The position numbers and the translations under genes were made by a program. From Pseudomonas sp. DY-1 (GTDB lineage Bacteria; Pseudomonadota; Gammaproteobacteria; Pseudomonadales; Pseudomonadaceae): a stretch of 64,000 nt of DNA. This document shows, piece after piece, positions 16,826-24,820 of this stretch; position 1 is the stretch's first letter; each line of letters opens with the position of its first letter. The stretch covers positions 2,852,001 to 2,916,000 of the forward strand of contig NZ_CP032616.1 in NCBI RefSeq assembly GCF_003626975.1, written 5' to 3'. The notes below the pieces were generated by a model, which searched no databases, was not told the origin of the DNA, and saw only the letters and a list, made by a program, of their open reading frames with translations.

Positions 16826-16889
16826 GTAGGAGCGAGCTTGCTCGCGAACACTCCCGCTCGCGGCCGTTCGCCAGCAAGCTGGCTCCTAC
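16826..16889. repeat. REP-type inverted repeat pair
   Basis: GTAGGAGCGAGCTTGCTCGC (with GAAC) at 16826-16849 and the inverse GTTCGCCAGCAAGCTGGCTC (with CTAC) at 16866-16889. This is the common Pseudomonas REP layout. It lies just after the LuxR stop. Confidence 0.8.
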
Positions 16890-16922
16890 AGCACCACCCG
16901 CAGCCCTGCGCCCTGGCTGTGA

Positions 16923-16942
16923 CTTAGTCCATCCAGACGATG
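16923..16942. promoter_or_regulatory. Proposed LuxR-family operator, box 5
   Basis: CTTAGTC-N6-GACGATG, with arms identical to box 2. Its centre is 63 bp upstream of the NUDIX ATG at 16996. Confidence 0.55.
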
Positions 16943-16995
16943 CCCTTAGCACCGATGCGCGCGACGCTCTATTGGGTCCGCCACGGGAGCCCGCC

Positions 16996-17580
16996 ATGCG
17001 CAGCCTGCCCACTATCGTCAAAACCGAACTGCTGGCCAGGAGCGACTGGTTCCAGATCGAAGCCCTGCACCTGGAGTTCGCCAACGGCCAGCAGCGGGTG
17101 TACGAGCGTCTGCGCGGTTCCGGCTATCAATCGGTACTGGTGGTGGCCCTGCCCGATCCCCACCACGTGCTGCTGGTTCGCGAATATGCCGTCGGCGTCG
17201 AACAACGCGTGCTTGGCCTGCCCAAGGGCGGTGTCGAGCCCGGCGAAACCATGCTGCAAGCTGCTAATCGCGAACTGATGGAGGAAGTCGGCCTACGCGC
17301 CGGACGCCTCCGCGAGCTGGGCGTACTGACCCTGGCTCCCGGGCACCTGTGCCATAGCTGCAGCGTGGTGCTGGCGGAGGAGCTGCAACCTTGCATGGCC
17401 ACAGGCGATGAACCGGAACCCCTGGAGGTCATGCAGGTACCCCTGTCACGGCTGCCGGCACTGGTGGCGTCGGGTGAGCTGCAGGAAGCGCGCGCCATTG
17501 CCGCGCTCTTCATGGCACTCAGCAGTTCGTCCCAGCATCTAGTCCATTCGGACGAGGCGGTTTGTCGCAGCGGTTCCTAG
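16996..17580 (+). CDS. NUDIX hydrolase, NudE-like
   Basis: 194 residues from ATG 16996 with GGGAG upstream. The Nudix box is present: GGVEPGETMLQAANRELMEE followed by VGL, matching GX5EX7REUXEEXGU. The N-terminal domain and length resemble NudE, which hydrolyses ADP-ribose-type and NADH-type compounds and Ap3A. The C-terminal tail contains the next proposed operator (box 6). Position directly after the LuxR gene and box 5 suggest co-regulation with the catabolic cluster, which is unusual for a housekeeping nucleotide hydrolase. Confidence 0.85.
   Translation: MRSLPTIVKTELLARSDWFQIEALHLEFANGQQRVYERLRGSGYQSVLVVALPDPHHVLLVREYAVGVEQRVLGLPKGGVEPGETMLQAANRELMEEVGLRAGRLRELGVLTLAPGHLCHSCSVVLAEELQPCMATGDEPEPLEVMQVPLSRLPALVASGELQEARAIAALFMALSSSSQHLVHSDEAVCRSGS
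17538..17557. promoter_or_regulatory. Proposed LuxR-family operator, box 6
   Basis: TCTAGTC-N6-GACGAGG lies inside the last codons of the NUDIX gene. Its centre is 77 bp upstream of the ATG of the small membrane peptide at 17625. Weaker than boxes 1-5. Confidence 0.45.
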
Positions 17581-17624
17581 TCTTGCCCCATAACAAGATG
17601 TCCCTCCGTTGCAGAGGCATGACC

Positions 17625-17798
17625 ATGAAAACAAGAAGAAAGCTGTTTCTCGCCGTCATCATCTGCGCCTTCGGTGCTGCCTACGCCGCAATACTGATGC
17701 GCCCCCTGCCACAACCTCTGGCCGTGACCCAGTACTGTCCGCCCGCTTACCCAAGCTGCGCCATACCGGTGGCAAGCATCGGTTCGATGTTGCATTGA
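17625..17798 (+). CDS. Small membrane/exported peptide of unknown function
   Basis: 57 residues. ATG 17625 has AGAGG seven bases upstream; ATG 17619 is possible. Basic start MKTRRK followed by a hydrophobic helix (LFLAVIICAFGAAYAAILM), then a Pro-rich tail with two Cys (QYCPPAYPSCAIP), consistent with a membrane-anchored or secreted peptide with a possible disulfide. It is not recognisable as a known family. A proposed LuxR operator precedes it. Confidence 0.55.
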   Translation: MKTRRKLFLAVIICAFGAAYAAILMRPLPQPLAVTQYCPPAYPSCAIPVASIGSMLH

Positions 17799-18044
17799 CA
17801 GTACAGCCCGGGCGTCCGTGCGGATCAGAATCACGCACGGCGCTGGACTCCCCCAACGGCCCGCGACTGGATGTCGCACAGCTGCAACGCATTCCGTCGC
17901 AAGGTGCCCATGCCACGCGCCTTGCGGCCTGGCGTCCCCTTATGGCCAATCTGATATGGTTTTTACCGGCTGATCTGAATCTGTTTTGCCCATCAGTGCA
18001 TTCCTATAGTCCGTCTCGCCGTAACAGCCTGATGGGCACTGATC

Positions 18045-19460
18045 ATGAGCGAGAGAATTCCAGCGCAGGTAATAGAGGTCACCCCTAACCTGCCGCCGAT
18101 AGCAAGCAAACCCCTTTCTGCCTCCAACGGACCTGTCCACACACGTAGCTTCACCGGTTTCTACCGTGACCTGCGCCGCCTCGGCGCGGGCCTGCTGTGC
18201 CTGCTCTTCTTCGGCACCCTGTGGCTCGACTGGGACGGTCGCCAGGCGGTGCTGTGGAGCCTGGAAGACAGCAAGTTCTATATCTTCGGCGCTACGTTCT
18301 GGCCCCAGGATTTCATCCTGCTCTCGGGGCTGCTGATCATTTGCGCCTTCGGCCTGTTCTTCATCACGGTATTCGCCGGTCGCGTCTGGTGCGGCTACAC
18401 CTGCCCGCAGAGCGTCTGGACCTGGATCTTCATGTGGTGCGAGCAGATCACCGAGGGCGACCGCAACCAGCGCATCAAGCTGGCCGCCGCGCCCTGGAGC
18501 GCCGGCAAGTTGCTGCGCCGCTCCGCCAAGCACGGTCTCTGGCTCGCCATCAGCCTGGCTACTGCCATTACCTTCGTCGGCTACTTCACCCCGGTACGCG
18601 ATCTGGTGGCGAACCTGGCGACCTGGGAGGTCGGCGGGACTGCGCTGTTCTGGGTGATCTTCTTCACCGCCGCCACCTATATAAATGCAGGCTGGATGCG
18701 CGAGCAGGTGTGCATCCACATGTGCCCCTACGCCCGCTTCCAGAGCGTGATGTTCGACAAGGACACGCTGATCGTCTCTTACGATGCCACTCGCGGCGAG
18801 TCCCGTGGCCCGCGCAAGAAAGGCAGCGACCCGAAAACCCAGGGTCTGGGGGATTGCATCGATTGCCAGATGTGCGTGCAGGTCTGCCCCACCGGCATCG
18901 ATATTCGCGACGGCCTGCAGATCGCCTGCATCGGCTGCGCCGCCTGCATCGACGCCTGCGACTCGATCATGGATCGCATGGGTTACGCCCGCGGCCTGGT
19001 GGGCTACAGCTCGGAGCGCGCGCTGGAAGGTGGCAAGACCCACCTGCTGCGCCCGCGACTGATCGGCTATGCCATCGCCCTGATGCTGATGATCATCGCT
19101 CTCTTCTGGCTGGGTGCGACTCGTCCACAACTGTCGGTCGACGTGATCAAGGACCGCGGCATGTTCCGCGAGAACGCCGTCGGCGAGATCGAGAACATCT
19201 ACAACCTCAAGCTGATCAACAAGACCCAGCGGGAGCAGCGCTATGTGGTGGAGCTGGCGGATGCCCCTGGTTTCCGCCTGCAAGGCGAGCATCAGGTAAG
19301 CATCGGCGCTGGCGAGATTCTCTCGCTACCGGTCTCGGTGGCGCACACCGACGATAGCGGCCCGGCCGGTTCTCGCCCGCTGCGTTTCGTAGTACGCAGC
19401 CTGGACGACCCGACCACCGAGACCAGCGCCAACAGTACCTTCGTCAGTCCGAGGCGCTGA
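18045..19460 (+). CDS. ccoG: Cytochrome c oxidase accessory protein CcoG (RdxA/FixG family)
   Basis: 471 residues. Five or so membrane helices and three cysteine clusters: CGYTCPQSVWTWIF, then ferredoxin-type CIDCQMCVQVCPTG and CIGCAACIDACDS. The C-terminal half is a periplasmic FixG-type beta domain. CcoG is a copper-reducing/assembly factor for cbb3 oxidase. The cco structural genes are not adjacent; instead a MocR regulator starts just after it. The 246 bp upstream contain several short ATCTGAT/CTGATC-like elements, possibly sites for that regulator, which I could not resolve. Start ATG 18045 gives the normal family length. Confidence 0.92.
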   Translation: MSERIPAQVIEVTPNLPPIASKPLSASNGPVHTRSFTGFYRDLRRLGAGLLCLLFFGTLWLDWDGRQAVLWSLEDSKFYIFGATFWPQDFILLSGLLIICAFGLFFITVFAGRVWCGYTCPQSVWTWIFMWCEQITEGDRNQRIKLAAAPWSAGKLLRRSAKHGLWLAISLATAITFVGYFTPVRDLVANLATWEVGGTALFWVIFFTAATYINAGWMREQVCIHMCPYARFQSVMFDKDTLIVSYDATRGESRGPRKKGSDPKTQGLGDCIDCQMCVQVCPTGIDIRDGLQIACIGCAACIDACDSIMDRMGYARGLVGYSSERALEGGKTHLLRPRLIGYAIALMLMIIALFWLGATRPQLSVDVIKDRGMFRENAVGEIENIYNLKLINKTQREQRYVVELADAPGFRLQGEHQVSIGAGEILSLPVSVAHTDDSGPAGSRPLRFVVRSLDDPTTETSANSTFVSPRR

Positions 19461-19541
19461 AGCATGGCCTGGGATCATGGCGGCGCACGCGCCGAGCGCT
19501 TAGAGTTGGGCACCAACTGGCCGCTGCCCAACCAGGAAAAG

Positions 19542-20963
19542 ATGAAGCGCTACGAGAAATTCGCCGACGAGATCGCCGAACTGATCCGCACCGGGGTGCT
19601 TGCCCCGGGACAGAAAGTGCCCTCGGTGCGCCACGCCAGCCGCACCTACGGTGTGAGCGCTTCCACCGTGTTCCAGGCCTATTACTTACTGGAGAGTCGC
19701 GGGCTGATCATGGCCCGTGCACGCTCCGGTTACTTTGTCTGCGAGCACGTGCGCCGCCCGCTTCCGGAGCCCCAGCCCGGGCCGAGGGAAGCCGCGACCA
19801 CCGAGGTGGACGTCAGCGAACTGGTGTTCTCGGTACTCAGCTCCATCAAAGACCCGGACACCGTGCCTTTCGGCTCGGCCTTCCCCAGCCCGGAACTGTT
19901 CCCCCTGCAACGCCTGGCCCGCTCCATGGCTCACGCGGTGCGGGAGATGGACCCGCGCTCGACGGTGTCCGACATGACGCCGGGCAACCATGCCCTGCGT
20001 CGGCAGATCGCCTTGCGCTACATGGTCGGCGGCCTGCCGTTGCCCATCGAGGAGTTGGTGATCTGCAATGGCGCACTGGAAGCGCTGAACCTCTGCCTGC
20101 AGGTGGTGGCGCGTCCAGGCGATCTCGTCGCCATCGAGGCACCGGCCTTCTATGCGAGCCTCCAGGTGCTCGAACGGCTGAAGCTGAAAGCAGTGGAAAT
20201 CCCCGTCCACCCACGCGATGGCATCGACCTGCAAGTGCTGGAAGACAGCCTGGAGCGGCTGCCGATCAAGGCCTGCTGGTTCATGAGCAACTTCCAGAAC
20301 CCTCTGGGGGCAAGTCTTTCCGAAGACAAAAAGCGCCAACTGGCGGCCCTGCTGGCCAAACATCAGGTACCGATGATCGAAGACGACGTCTACGCCGAGC
20401 TGTACTTCGGCCAGCACGCACCCAAGCCGGTCAAAGCCTTCGACAGCGAAGGCCTGGTGATGCATTGCAGTTCCTTCTCCAAGAGCCTGGCTCCCGGCTA
20501 CCGGGTGGGCTGGGTGTCAGGCGGACGCTTCGCCGGACAGATCGAGCGACTGAAGCTGATGACCAGCATCTCCGCCTCGGTGCCGGCCCAGGCCGCCATC
20601 GCCGACTACCTGCAACATGGCGGCTATGACCGCCACCTGCGCAAGTTGCGCTATGCCCTGGAAAGCCAGCGCAATGCGATGCTTGCGGCGGTGGCACGGC
20701 ACTTCCCCGAGGAGACCCGCGTCAGCCGCCCGGAAGGTGGCTACTTCCTCTGGCTGGAATTCCCCGAACAGGTGGATTCACTGCGCCTGTTCCAGCTCGC
20801 CCTGGCGCAGGGCATCAGCATCGCGCCGGGGCCGATTTTTTCGGCAACACGGCGTTTCGGCCATTGCGCCCGCCTCAACTATGGCCATCCCTGGAGCAAT
20901 TCCAGTGAACAGGCAATGGAAACTCTCGGCAGGATAATCAGGTCTCTACTAGGCAACTCCTGA
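19542..20963 (+). CDS. MocR-type GntR regulator / aminotransferase-like protein
   Basis: 473 residues from ATG 19542, preceded by AGGAAAAG; an upstream ATG at 19464 in the same frame would add 26 residues. N-terminal winged helix of GntR type (ELIRTGVLAPGQKVPSVRHA, YGVSASTVFQAYYLLESRGL), then a fold-type-I aminotransferase domain with the PLP lysine in SSFSKSLAPGYRVGW and the NFQNPLG motif. MocR proteins usually sense an amine or PLP-linked ligand and control a neighbouring gene; ccoG 4-80 bp upstream is on the same strand. Confidence 0.9.
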   Translation: MKRYEKFADEIAELIRTGVLAPGQKVPSVRHASRTYGVSASTVFQAYYLLESRGLIMARARSGYFVCEHVRRPLPEPQPGPREAATTEVDVSELVFSVLSSIKDPDTVPFGSAFPSPELFPLQRLARSMAHAVREMDPRSTVSDMTPGNHALRRQIALRYMVGGLPLPIEELVICNGALEALNLCLQVVARPGDLVAIEAPAFYASLQVLERLKLKAVEIPVHPRDGIDLQVLEDSLERLPIKACWFMSNFQNPLGASLSEDKKRQLAALLAKHQVPMIEDDVYAELYFGQHAPKPVKAFDSEGLVMHCSSFSKSLAPGYRVGWVSGGRFAGQIERLKLMTSISASVPAQAAIADYLQHGGYDRHLRKLRYALESQRNAMLAAVARHFPEETRVSRPEGGYFLWLEFPEQVDSLRLFQLALAQGISIAPGPIFSATRRFGHCARLNYGHPWSNSSEQAMETLGRIIRSLLGNS

Positions 20964-20991
20964 TTCCGCAAACGCAGATATCTCTCACTCG

Positions 20992-21024
20992 AACGGGAAC
21001 TCCAATAATGGAGCTTTCCCGTTT
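20992..21024 (+). terminator. Terminator-like hairpin after the MocR gene
   Basis: Long hairpin, outer arms AACGGGAA/TTCCCGTT and inner arms CTCCA/TGGAG with loop ATAA and a 2-base bulge, ending in a short T stretch. Confidence 0.5.
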
Positions 21025-21265
21025 GCTTGTTATACTCGGGAATGTTCCGTCTGGGCCTTTACAGAAATCGACTTCTATTCCCAGAACATTCGCAGGGTCT
21101 TTCCGTAGTGCGTAGGTAAGTCCCCAGTAGTTGCGAGAACCGAACATTGTCCTACAAGAAGACCGCTACGACGGTCTCTATCGGGTGACCGACGCTTAGG
21201 AGGCAGACGCCTCTAGATCGCCCGCTGCAGCTGAAGACCATTAATCAGAGAAACGGATTAACCAC
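21025..21265. other. Gene-poor stretch with several hairpins
   Basis: No convincing reading frame is present. An interrupted inverted repeat (GAATGTTC...CTGGG at 21040-21055; CCCAGAACATTC at 21080-21091) and two short hairpins (GACCG/CGGTC at 21161-21176; GAGGC/GCCTC at 21200-21213) suggest a structured transcript or leader before the small gene at 21266. I do not recognise a known sRNA. Confidence 0.35.
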
Positions 21266-21463
21266 GTGACGAAAGACGAACTGCGCGCCGAACTCGAGCG
21301 CCAGGCGCAACGTTACAAGGATGTATACGGCGGCGAAGTAACCACCTATGCCGCGCAAAGGGACCCCGAACGCAAGCCCTGGCGCAAGAAGCCCAGCCTG
21401 CTCGACAAGAGCTTCGAAAAAGAGTTGGAGAAGATCGAGAAAGAGCTCAGAGAGGAACCCTGA
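21266..21463 (+). CDS. Small charged helical protein of unknown function
   Basis: 65 residues from a GTG start. It is rich in Glu, Lys and Arg with Trp (KPWRKKPSLLDKSFEKELEK), predicted mostly helical, with no membrane segment. Codon use matches its neighbours, which supports a real gene. No clear Shine-Dalgarno sequence is visible. Between it and pit are 8-bp arms TTGTCGCA (21468-21475) and TGCGACAA (21508-21515) that could belong to the pit promoter. Confidence 0.6.
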   Translation: MTKDELRAELERQAQRYKDVYGGEVTTYAAQRDPERKPWRKKPSLLDKSFEKELEKIEKELREEP

Positions 21464-21617
21464 CAAATTGTCGCACCCGGCCAGCCGAGGGAACTTTCGT
21501 ATTGATTTGCGACAACTTCTGCCAGGGATACCAGGGACCGCTCGACGCCCGGGTCTGGGCGACGACCGGTTTTCTGGCATAATCGCGGCCCCTTCATGAG
21601 CCAGTCACACAACTTTC

Positions 21618-23090
21618 ATGTTCGATCTCTTCAGCGGGCTAGATGCCTGGCTGGTGCTGAGCCTCTGTCTCGCCCTGGCATTCGTCCTGACCTTCGAGTT
21701 CATCAACGGTTTCCATGACACCGCCAACGCGGTGGCCACTGTCATCTACACCAAGGCCATGTCGCCCTACCGGGCGGTGTTCCTCTCGGGAGTCTTCAAC
21801 TTCCTCGGTGTGTTGCTGGGCGGCGTCGGCGTGGCCTATGCCATCGTCCACCTGCTGCCTGTGGAACTGCTGATCAACGTCAATACCGGCCATGGCCTGG
21901 CCATGGTGTTCAGCCTGCTCACCGCGGCCATCGCCTGGAACCTGGGCACTTGGTACTTCGGTATTCCGGCCTCCAGCTCCCACACCCTGATCGGTTCGAT
22001 CCTCGGTGTCGGTCTGGCCAACGCGGTGCTCACCGATGTGCCGCTGGCCGAAGGCGTGAACTGGGGCAAGGCCATCGACATCGGCCTGTCGCTGATCTTC
22101 TCGCCGGCAGCGGGCTTCCTGGTCGCCGCCCTGGTACTGCTCAGCCTGAAATGGCTGTATCCGCTGTCGAAGATGCACAAGACGCCGGAAACCCGTAAGG
22201 AACTTGACGAGAAGAAGCACCCGCCCTTCTGGAACCGCCTGGTACTGGTGCTTTCCGCAATGGCTGTGAGCTTCGTGCACGGTTCCAACGACGGCCAGAA
22301 AGGTGTTGGCCTGATCATGCTGGTGCTGATCGGTATCGTGCCGGCCAAGTTCGTCCTGGACCTGAACAGCACCACCTACCAGATCGAGCGTACCCGCGAC
22401 GCAGCAACCCACCTGAGCCAGTTCTACCAGCGTCATACCAACACCCTTGGTGAAATGCTGGCCCTGGGCAAGAGCAATGGCAGCGAGATGCCGCAGCTCT
22501 ATCGCTGCGATCCGAAGCAGACCGAGCCGACCATCGCCGCCCTGCTGGACAAGCTTAACGGCGTTGCCAACTACCGGGACCTGAGCGACGAAACCCGCGT
22601 GGAAGTACGCCGCTACCTGCTCTGCCTGGACGACACCGCGAAGAAAGTGGGCAAGCTTTCCGAGCTGCCGGCCCGTGAAAAGGCCGACCTGGAGAAGCTG
22701 CGCAAGGACCTGACCGCCACCACCGAGTACGCGCCGTTCTGGGTGATCCTGGCCGTGGCCCTGGCGCTCGGCATCGGCACCATGGTGGGCTGGAAGCGTG
22801 TGGTGCGCACCGTCGGTGAAAAGATCGGCAAGCACGGCATGACCTACGCACAGGGCATGAGCGCGCAGATCACCGCTGCCTGCGCCATCGGCCTGGCCAA
22901 CGTCTACAGCCTGCCGGTGTCCACCACCCACGTGCTGTCGTCCGGAGTCGCCGGCACCATGGTCGCCAACAAGAGCGGCCTGCAAGGCGGTACCGTGCGC
23001 AACATCCTGATGGCCTGGGTACTCACCCTGCCGACTACGATCGTGTTGTCCGCCGCCCTCTTCTGGCTGGCCATCACCTTCATCGTCTGA
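21618..23090 (+). CDS. pit: PiT-family inorganic phosphate transporter
   Basis: 490 residues. The PiT signature occurs twice: FEFINGFHDTANAVATVIYT in the N-terminal half and VSFVHGSNDGQKGVGL in the centre. About ten membrane helices surround a soluble loop (~240-370, rich in charged residues). PiT proteins are low-affinity H+-coupled symporters of phosphate or neutral metal phosphate. No strong RBS precedes the ATG. A terminator follows. Confidence 0.93.
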   Translation: MFDLFSGLDAWLVLSLCLALAFVLTFEFINGFHDTANAVATVIYTKAMSPYRAVFLSGVFNFLGVLLGGVGVAYAIVHLLPVELLINVNTGHGLAMVFSLLTAAIAWNLGTWYFGIPASSSHTLIGSILGVGLANAVLTDVPLAEGVNWGKAIDIGLSLIFSPAAGFLVAALVLLSLKWLYPLSKMHKTPETRKELDEKKHPPFWNRLVLVLSAMAVSFVHGSNDGQKGVGLIMLVLIGIVPAKFVLDLNSTTYQIERTRDAATHLSQFYQRHTNTLGEMLALGKSNGSEMPQLYRCDPKQTEPTIAALLDKLNGVANYRDLSDETRVEVRRYLLCLDDTAKKVGKLSELPAREKADLEKLRKDLTATTEYAPFWVILAVALALGIGTMVGWKRVVRTVGEKIGKHGMTYAQGMSAQITAACAIGLANVYSLPVSTTHVLSSGVAGTMVANKSGLQGGTVRNILMAWVLTLPTTIVLSAALFWLAITFIV

Positions 23091-23110
23091 TTCGGACGAG
23101 CATGAAAAAC

Positions 23111-23133
23111 GGGCGCCTTGTGGCGCCCTTTTT
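23111..23133 (+). terminator. Rho-independent terminator after pit
   Basis: GGGCGCC-TTGT-GGCGCCC followed by a run of T. Confidence 0.9.
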
Positions 23134-23154
23134 CGTTCCTGATTCTTCAACTAC

Positions 23155-23188
23155 GGGAGCGAATTCATTCGCGAGTAAATTCGCTCCC
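23155..23188. repeat. Inverted repeat related to the 8154 element
   Basis: Perfect 11-bp arms GGGAGCGAATT and AATTCGCTCCC, between converging pit and the HerA-like gene. It shares GCGAATTCATTCGC with the element at 8154. Confidence 0.65.
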
Positions 23189-23202
23189 ACAATGAGTTCC
23201 CT

Positions 23203-24696
23203 TCAACGGCGCTTGCTACTACCCAGCAACGATCCCATCAGGCCGCGCACCAGTTGCCGGCCGAGCTGATTGGCCGCCTGGCGCACCGCCGTCTTCATCG
23301 CCTGGCTGGCGAAGGAACCCAGCAGCTCACCGGCGAGGTCTCCCACGCCAGGCTGGCTGGCCGAAGCCTTGCCGCCCGTCTGCTCCGGCTCTTCGACGGG
23401 CGCCTGGGCTGCGCGGGCGGTGAGCATTTCATAGGCGGACTCGCGATCGATCGGCTTATCGTAACGACCGGCCTGGGGCGAACTCCGCACCAGTGCGGCG
23501 CGTTCGCTGTCATTCAACGGACCGATTCGCGACTGCGGCGGAGCGATGGCTACGCGCTGGACCATGGCCGGCGTGCCCTTTTCTTCCAGGGTGCCCACCA
23601 GGGCCTCGCCGATACCCAGTTCAGTGAGCACAGCCAACGCGTCGAACGCCGGGTTGGGGCGGAAACCATCGGCCACTGCGCGTAGCGACTTCTGTTCCTT
23701 GGCGGTGAAAGCGCGCAGGCCATGCTGGATGCGCAAGCCGAGCTGCGCCAGCACATCATCCGGCAGATCGCTGGGGGATTGGGTGACGAAGTACACGCCA
23801 ACGCCCTTGGAACGAATCAGTCTCACCACTTGCTCCAGGCGCTCCTGGAGGGCCTTCGGGGTACCTGTGAAGAGCAGATGCGCTTCATCGAAGAACAGCG
23901 CCAGCACCGGTTTGTCGGCATCGCCACGCTCGGGCAGTTGCTCGAAAAGTTCGGCCAGCAGCCAGAGCAGGAAAGTGGCGTACACCTTGGGAGCCTCATG
24001 GACGAGACGACTGGCATCCAGCAGATGGATGCGCCCACGGCCGTCTCGATCCGGCTGGAGGATGTCCTCCAGTTGCAGTGCCGGCTCCCCGAACAGTGCC
24101 TCGGCGCCCTGCTGTTCCAGGGTGGCCAGGCGCCGCAGGAGTGCCTGGGCAGAGGAACCCGCGAACAGGGCGCGGTCCTCTCCCAGCAGCTCCGGGTGAT
24201 CCTTGAGGTGGTTGAGCAGGGCTTTCAGATCCTTCAGGTCGAGCAGCAGCAGACCCTCACGATCAGCCACCTGGAAGGCTGCATAGAGCGCGGCCTGCTG
24301 GCTGTCGGTCAGTTCCAGCAGGTTACCCAGCAGCAGCGGCCCCATCTCGCTGAGCGTGGTACGCAGCGGATGGCCGGACTGCCCGGCAACGTCCCAGAGC
24401 GTTACCGGGTAGGCCTGGGGCCGGTGGCCCAGCCAGGGCATGGAGGCGATGCGCTCGGCCACCTTGCCCTGGGGGTTGCCCATTGCGCCAAGACCGCACA
24501 GATCACCTTTGATATCCGCCGCGAACACCGCCACACCGGCATCGCTGAAGACTTCGGCCAGATGCTGGAGGGTCACGGTCTTGCCGGTGCCAGTGGCGCC
24601 AGCGATCAGCCCGTGGCGATTGGCCAGTTTCATGGCCTGGGATACGGCATTGCCCTGTGGGCCAGCGCCGAGAACCAGGGAACTTTGATCGGGCAT
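23203..24696 (-). CDS. HerA-like ATPase (DUF853 family)
   Basis: 497 residues from ATG 24696, preferred over ATG 24723 because GAGGAAGG precedes it. Walker A GATGTGKT near residue 35, Walker B LALFFDEAHLLF, and the DUF853 segment VRLIRSKGVGVYFVTQSPSD with DIKGDLCGL. The C-terminal ~80 residues are low-complexity followed by a basic helix (AMKTAVRQAANQLGRQLVRG). These proteins are widespread HerA/FtsK-class ATPases of unsettled function. It is transcribed toward pit and away from the chemoreceptor. Confidence 0.88.
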   Translation of the reverse strand: MPDQSSLVLGAGPQGNAVSQAMKLANRHGLIAGATGTGKTVTLQHLAEVFSDAGVAVFAADIKGDLCGLGAMGNPQGKVAERIASMPWLGHRPQAYPVTLWDVAGQSGHPLRTTLSEMGPLLLGNLLELTDSQQAALYAAFQVADREGLLLLDLKDLKALLNHLKDHPELLGEDRALFAGSSAQALLRRLATLEQQGAEALFGEPALQLEDILQPDRDGRGRIHLLDASRLVHEAPKVYATFLLWLLAELFEQLPERGDADKPVLALFFDEAHLLFTGTPKALQERLEQVVRLIRSKGVGVYFVTQSPSDLPDDVLAQLGLRIQHGLRAFTAKEQKSLRAVADGFRPNPAFDALAVLTELGIGEALVGTLEEKGTPAMVQRVAIAPPQSRIGPLNDSERAALVRSSPQAGRYDKPIDRESAYEMLTARAAQAPVEEPEQTGGKASASQPGVGDLAGELLGSFASQAMKTAVRQAANQLGRQLVRGLMGSLLGSSKRR

Positions 24697-24820
24697 TTCG
24701 CCTTCCTCGGTTAAAGCTTTCATTGATTCCCGCCGATATATAAACCGACGTTTCTACTCAGTTTTTCAGCACTCGCGTGCCATAAAGACTGGTGCCTGAC
24801 CCAACCGGACGCAAGCAAAC

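Noticed and set aside
23081..23100. LuxR-box look-alike (CATCGTC...GACGAG) at the end of pit
   Set aside because: Spacer is 7 rather than 6 bp, it lies over the last codons and stop of pit, and no gene starts appropriately downstream.
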